Shown here: positions 4,761 through 5,002 of the stretch, in pieces
Position numbering within the stretch: the first letter of the stretch is position 1
Layout: every line of letters begins with the position of its first letter
Source: an uncultured Erysipelotrichaceae bacterium
GTDB taxonomy: Bacteria; Bacillota_I; Bacilli_A; Erysipelotrichales; Erysipelotrichaceae
DNA length: 5,002 nucleotides
NCBI GenBank assembly: GCA_910586285.1
Contig: CAJUGR010000126.1
Span: 1 to 5,002 of the forward strand
Reading direction: 5' to 3'
Position numbers and translations under genes: made by a program
The notes under the pieces: generated by a model
What the model was told of the DNA's origin: nothing
Databases searched by the model: none
Seen by the model: the letters and a program-made list of their open reading frames with translations, nothing else

Positions 4761-5002
4761 ATGAAAACACGTAAAATGACATTTGGAGCATTATGCCTTG
4801 CCTTGGCATTGCTGTTGCCGCAAATATTTCATCTCATCGGGATGCAGCAAGCCGGACAGATTTTTTTGCCGATGCATATTCCAGTATTGATTGGCGGGAT
4901 GGTGCTGGGCTGGCAATATGGAGCGTTATTGGGTTTGATGGCACCGCTTGTCAGTTGTTTTTTGACCGGTATGCCTTCCGCTGAACGCGTGATCTTCATG
5001 AT
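4761..5002 (+). CDS. ECF transporter S component (substrate-binding membrane subunit), N-terminal part, cut by the window edge
   Basis: ATG 4761 lies 7 nt after AGGGAG (4748-4753), and the frame stays open for 80 codons to the right edge. An in-frame ATG at 4755 is too close to the ribosome binding site. The protein starts MKTRKMTFGALCLALALLLP, then has FLPMHIPVLIGGMVLGWQYG and ALLGLMAPLVSCFLTGMPSA. This pattern (PMHIPVL...G..LG...G...G...P..S..LTGMP) is typical of energy-coupling factor S components, small integral membrane proteins that capture a vitamin or other micronutrient and dock onto a shared EcfA-EcfA'-EcfT energising module. Three hydrophobic segments are seen, about 7-27, 33-51 and 53-70. 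Full proteins are about 170-200 residues, so under half is present. The substrate cannot be assigned. No Ecf ATPase is visible, so it probably uses a module encoded elsewhere. It is co-transcribed with the upstream merR-like gene. Confidence 0.85.
   Translation, partial: MKTRKMTFGALCLALALLLPQIFHLIGMQQAGQIFLPMHIPVLIGGMVLGWQYGALLGLMAPLVSCFLTGMPSAERVIFM

Noticed and set aside
4793..4984. 63-codon + strand frame near the right edge
   Set aside because: It is an out-of-frame shadow of the ECF S-component gene, which starts at 4761 with a good ribosome binding site and family motifs.

Overview
The window looks like chromosomal DNA from a low-to-moderate-GC Gram-positive (Firmicutes/Bacillota) bacterium. 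Strong AAGGAGG-type ribosome binding sites, a Bacillus-type lipoprotein signal, an ECF-transporter S component and a MerR protein resembling Bacillus AdhR all point that way. The overall flavour suggests Erysipelotrichia or a nearby gut lineage, but this is an impression and was not tested. All seven genes read on the + strand. The first and last are cut by the window edges.

Layout. (1) 1-448 is the C-terminal third of a MATE-family multidrug/Na+ antiporter. (2) 527-1171 is a small secreted lipoprotein with a conserved-looking core between two low-complexity arms. It ends at two consecutive intrinsic terminators (1180-1214 and 1228-1262), with a third hairpin lacking a T-tract at 1271-1305. 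(3) 1408-2766 holds a tightly coupled gene pair: a 129-residue ankyrin-repeat protein followed by a WYL-domain transcriptional regulator whose ribosome binding site overlaps the upstream stop codon. A long, nearly perfect 27-bp inverted repeat (1344-1370) sits just before the pair and looks like an operator. (4) 2841-4301 is a DUF2779 protein with its own promoter. It has a Cas4/RecB-like N-terminal half with a four-cysteine iron-sulfur pattern and a C-terminal DEDDy-type exonuclease-like domain. (5) 4385-5002 is a MerR/AdhR-like regulator gene followed 16 nt later by an ECF-transporter S-component gene. Their shared promoter has the 19-bp spacer and internal dyad typical of MerR-activated promoters.

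How the genes may work together. Two regulatory modules are readable from sequence. One is a WYL regulator with an ankyrin partner and a candidate operator, next to a putative nuclease. The other is a thiol-reactive MerR regulator that probably controls itself and a vitamin/cofactor transporter subunit. WYL regulators often control DNA-damage or anti-phage genes, so the ankyrin-WYL-DUF2779 stretch is the most interesting part. A functional link between the WYL gene and the DUF2779 gene is inference only, because the latter has a separate promoter. No CRISPR array, other cas genes, RNA genes, transposases or phage genes are visible.
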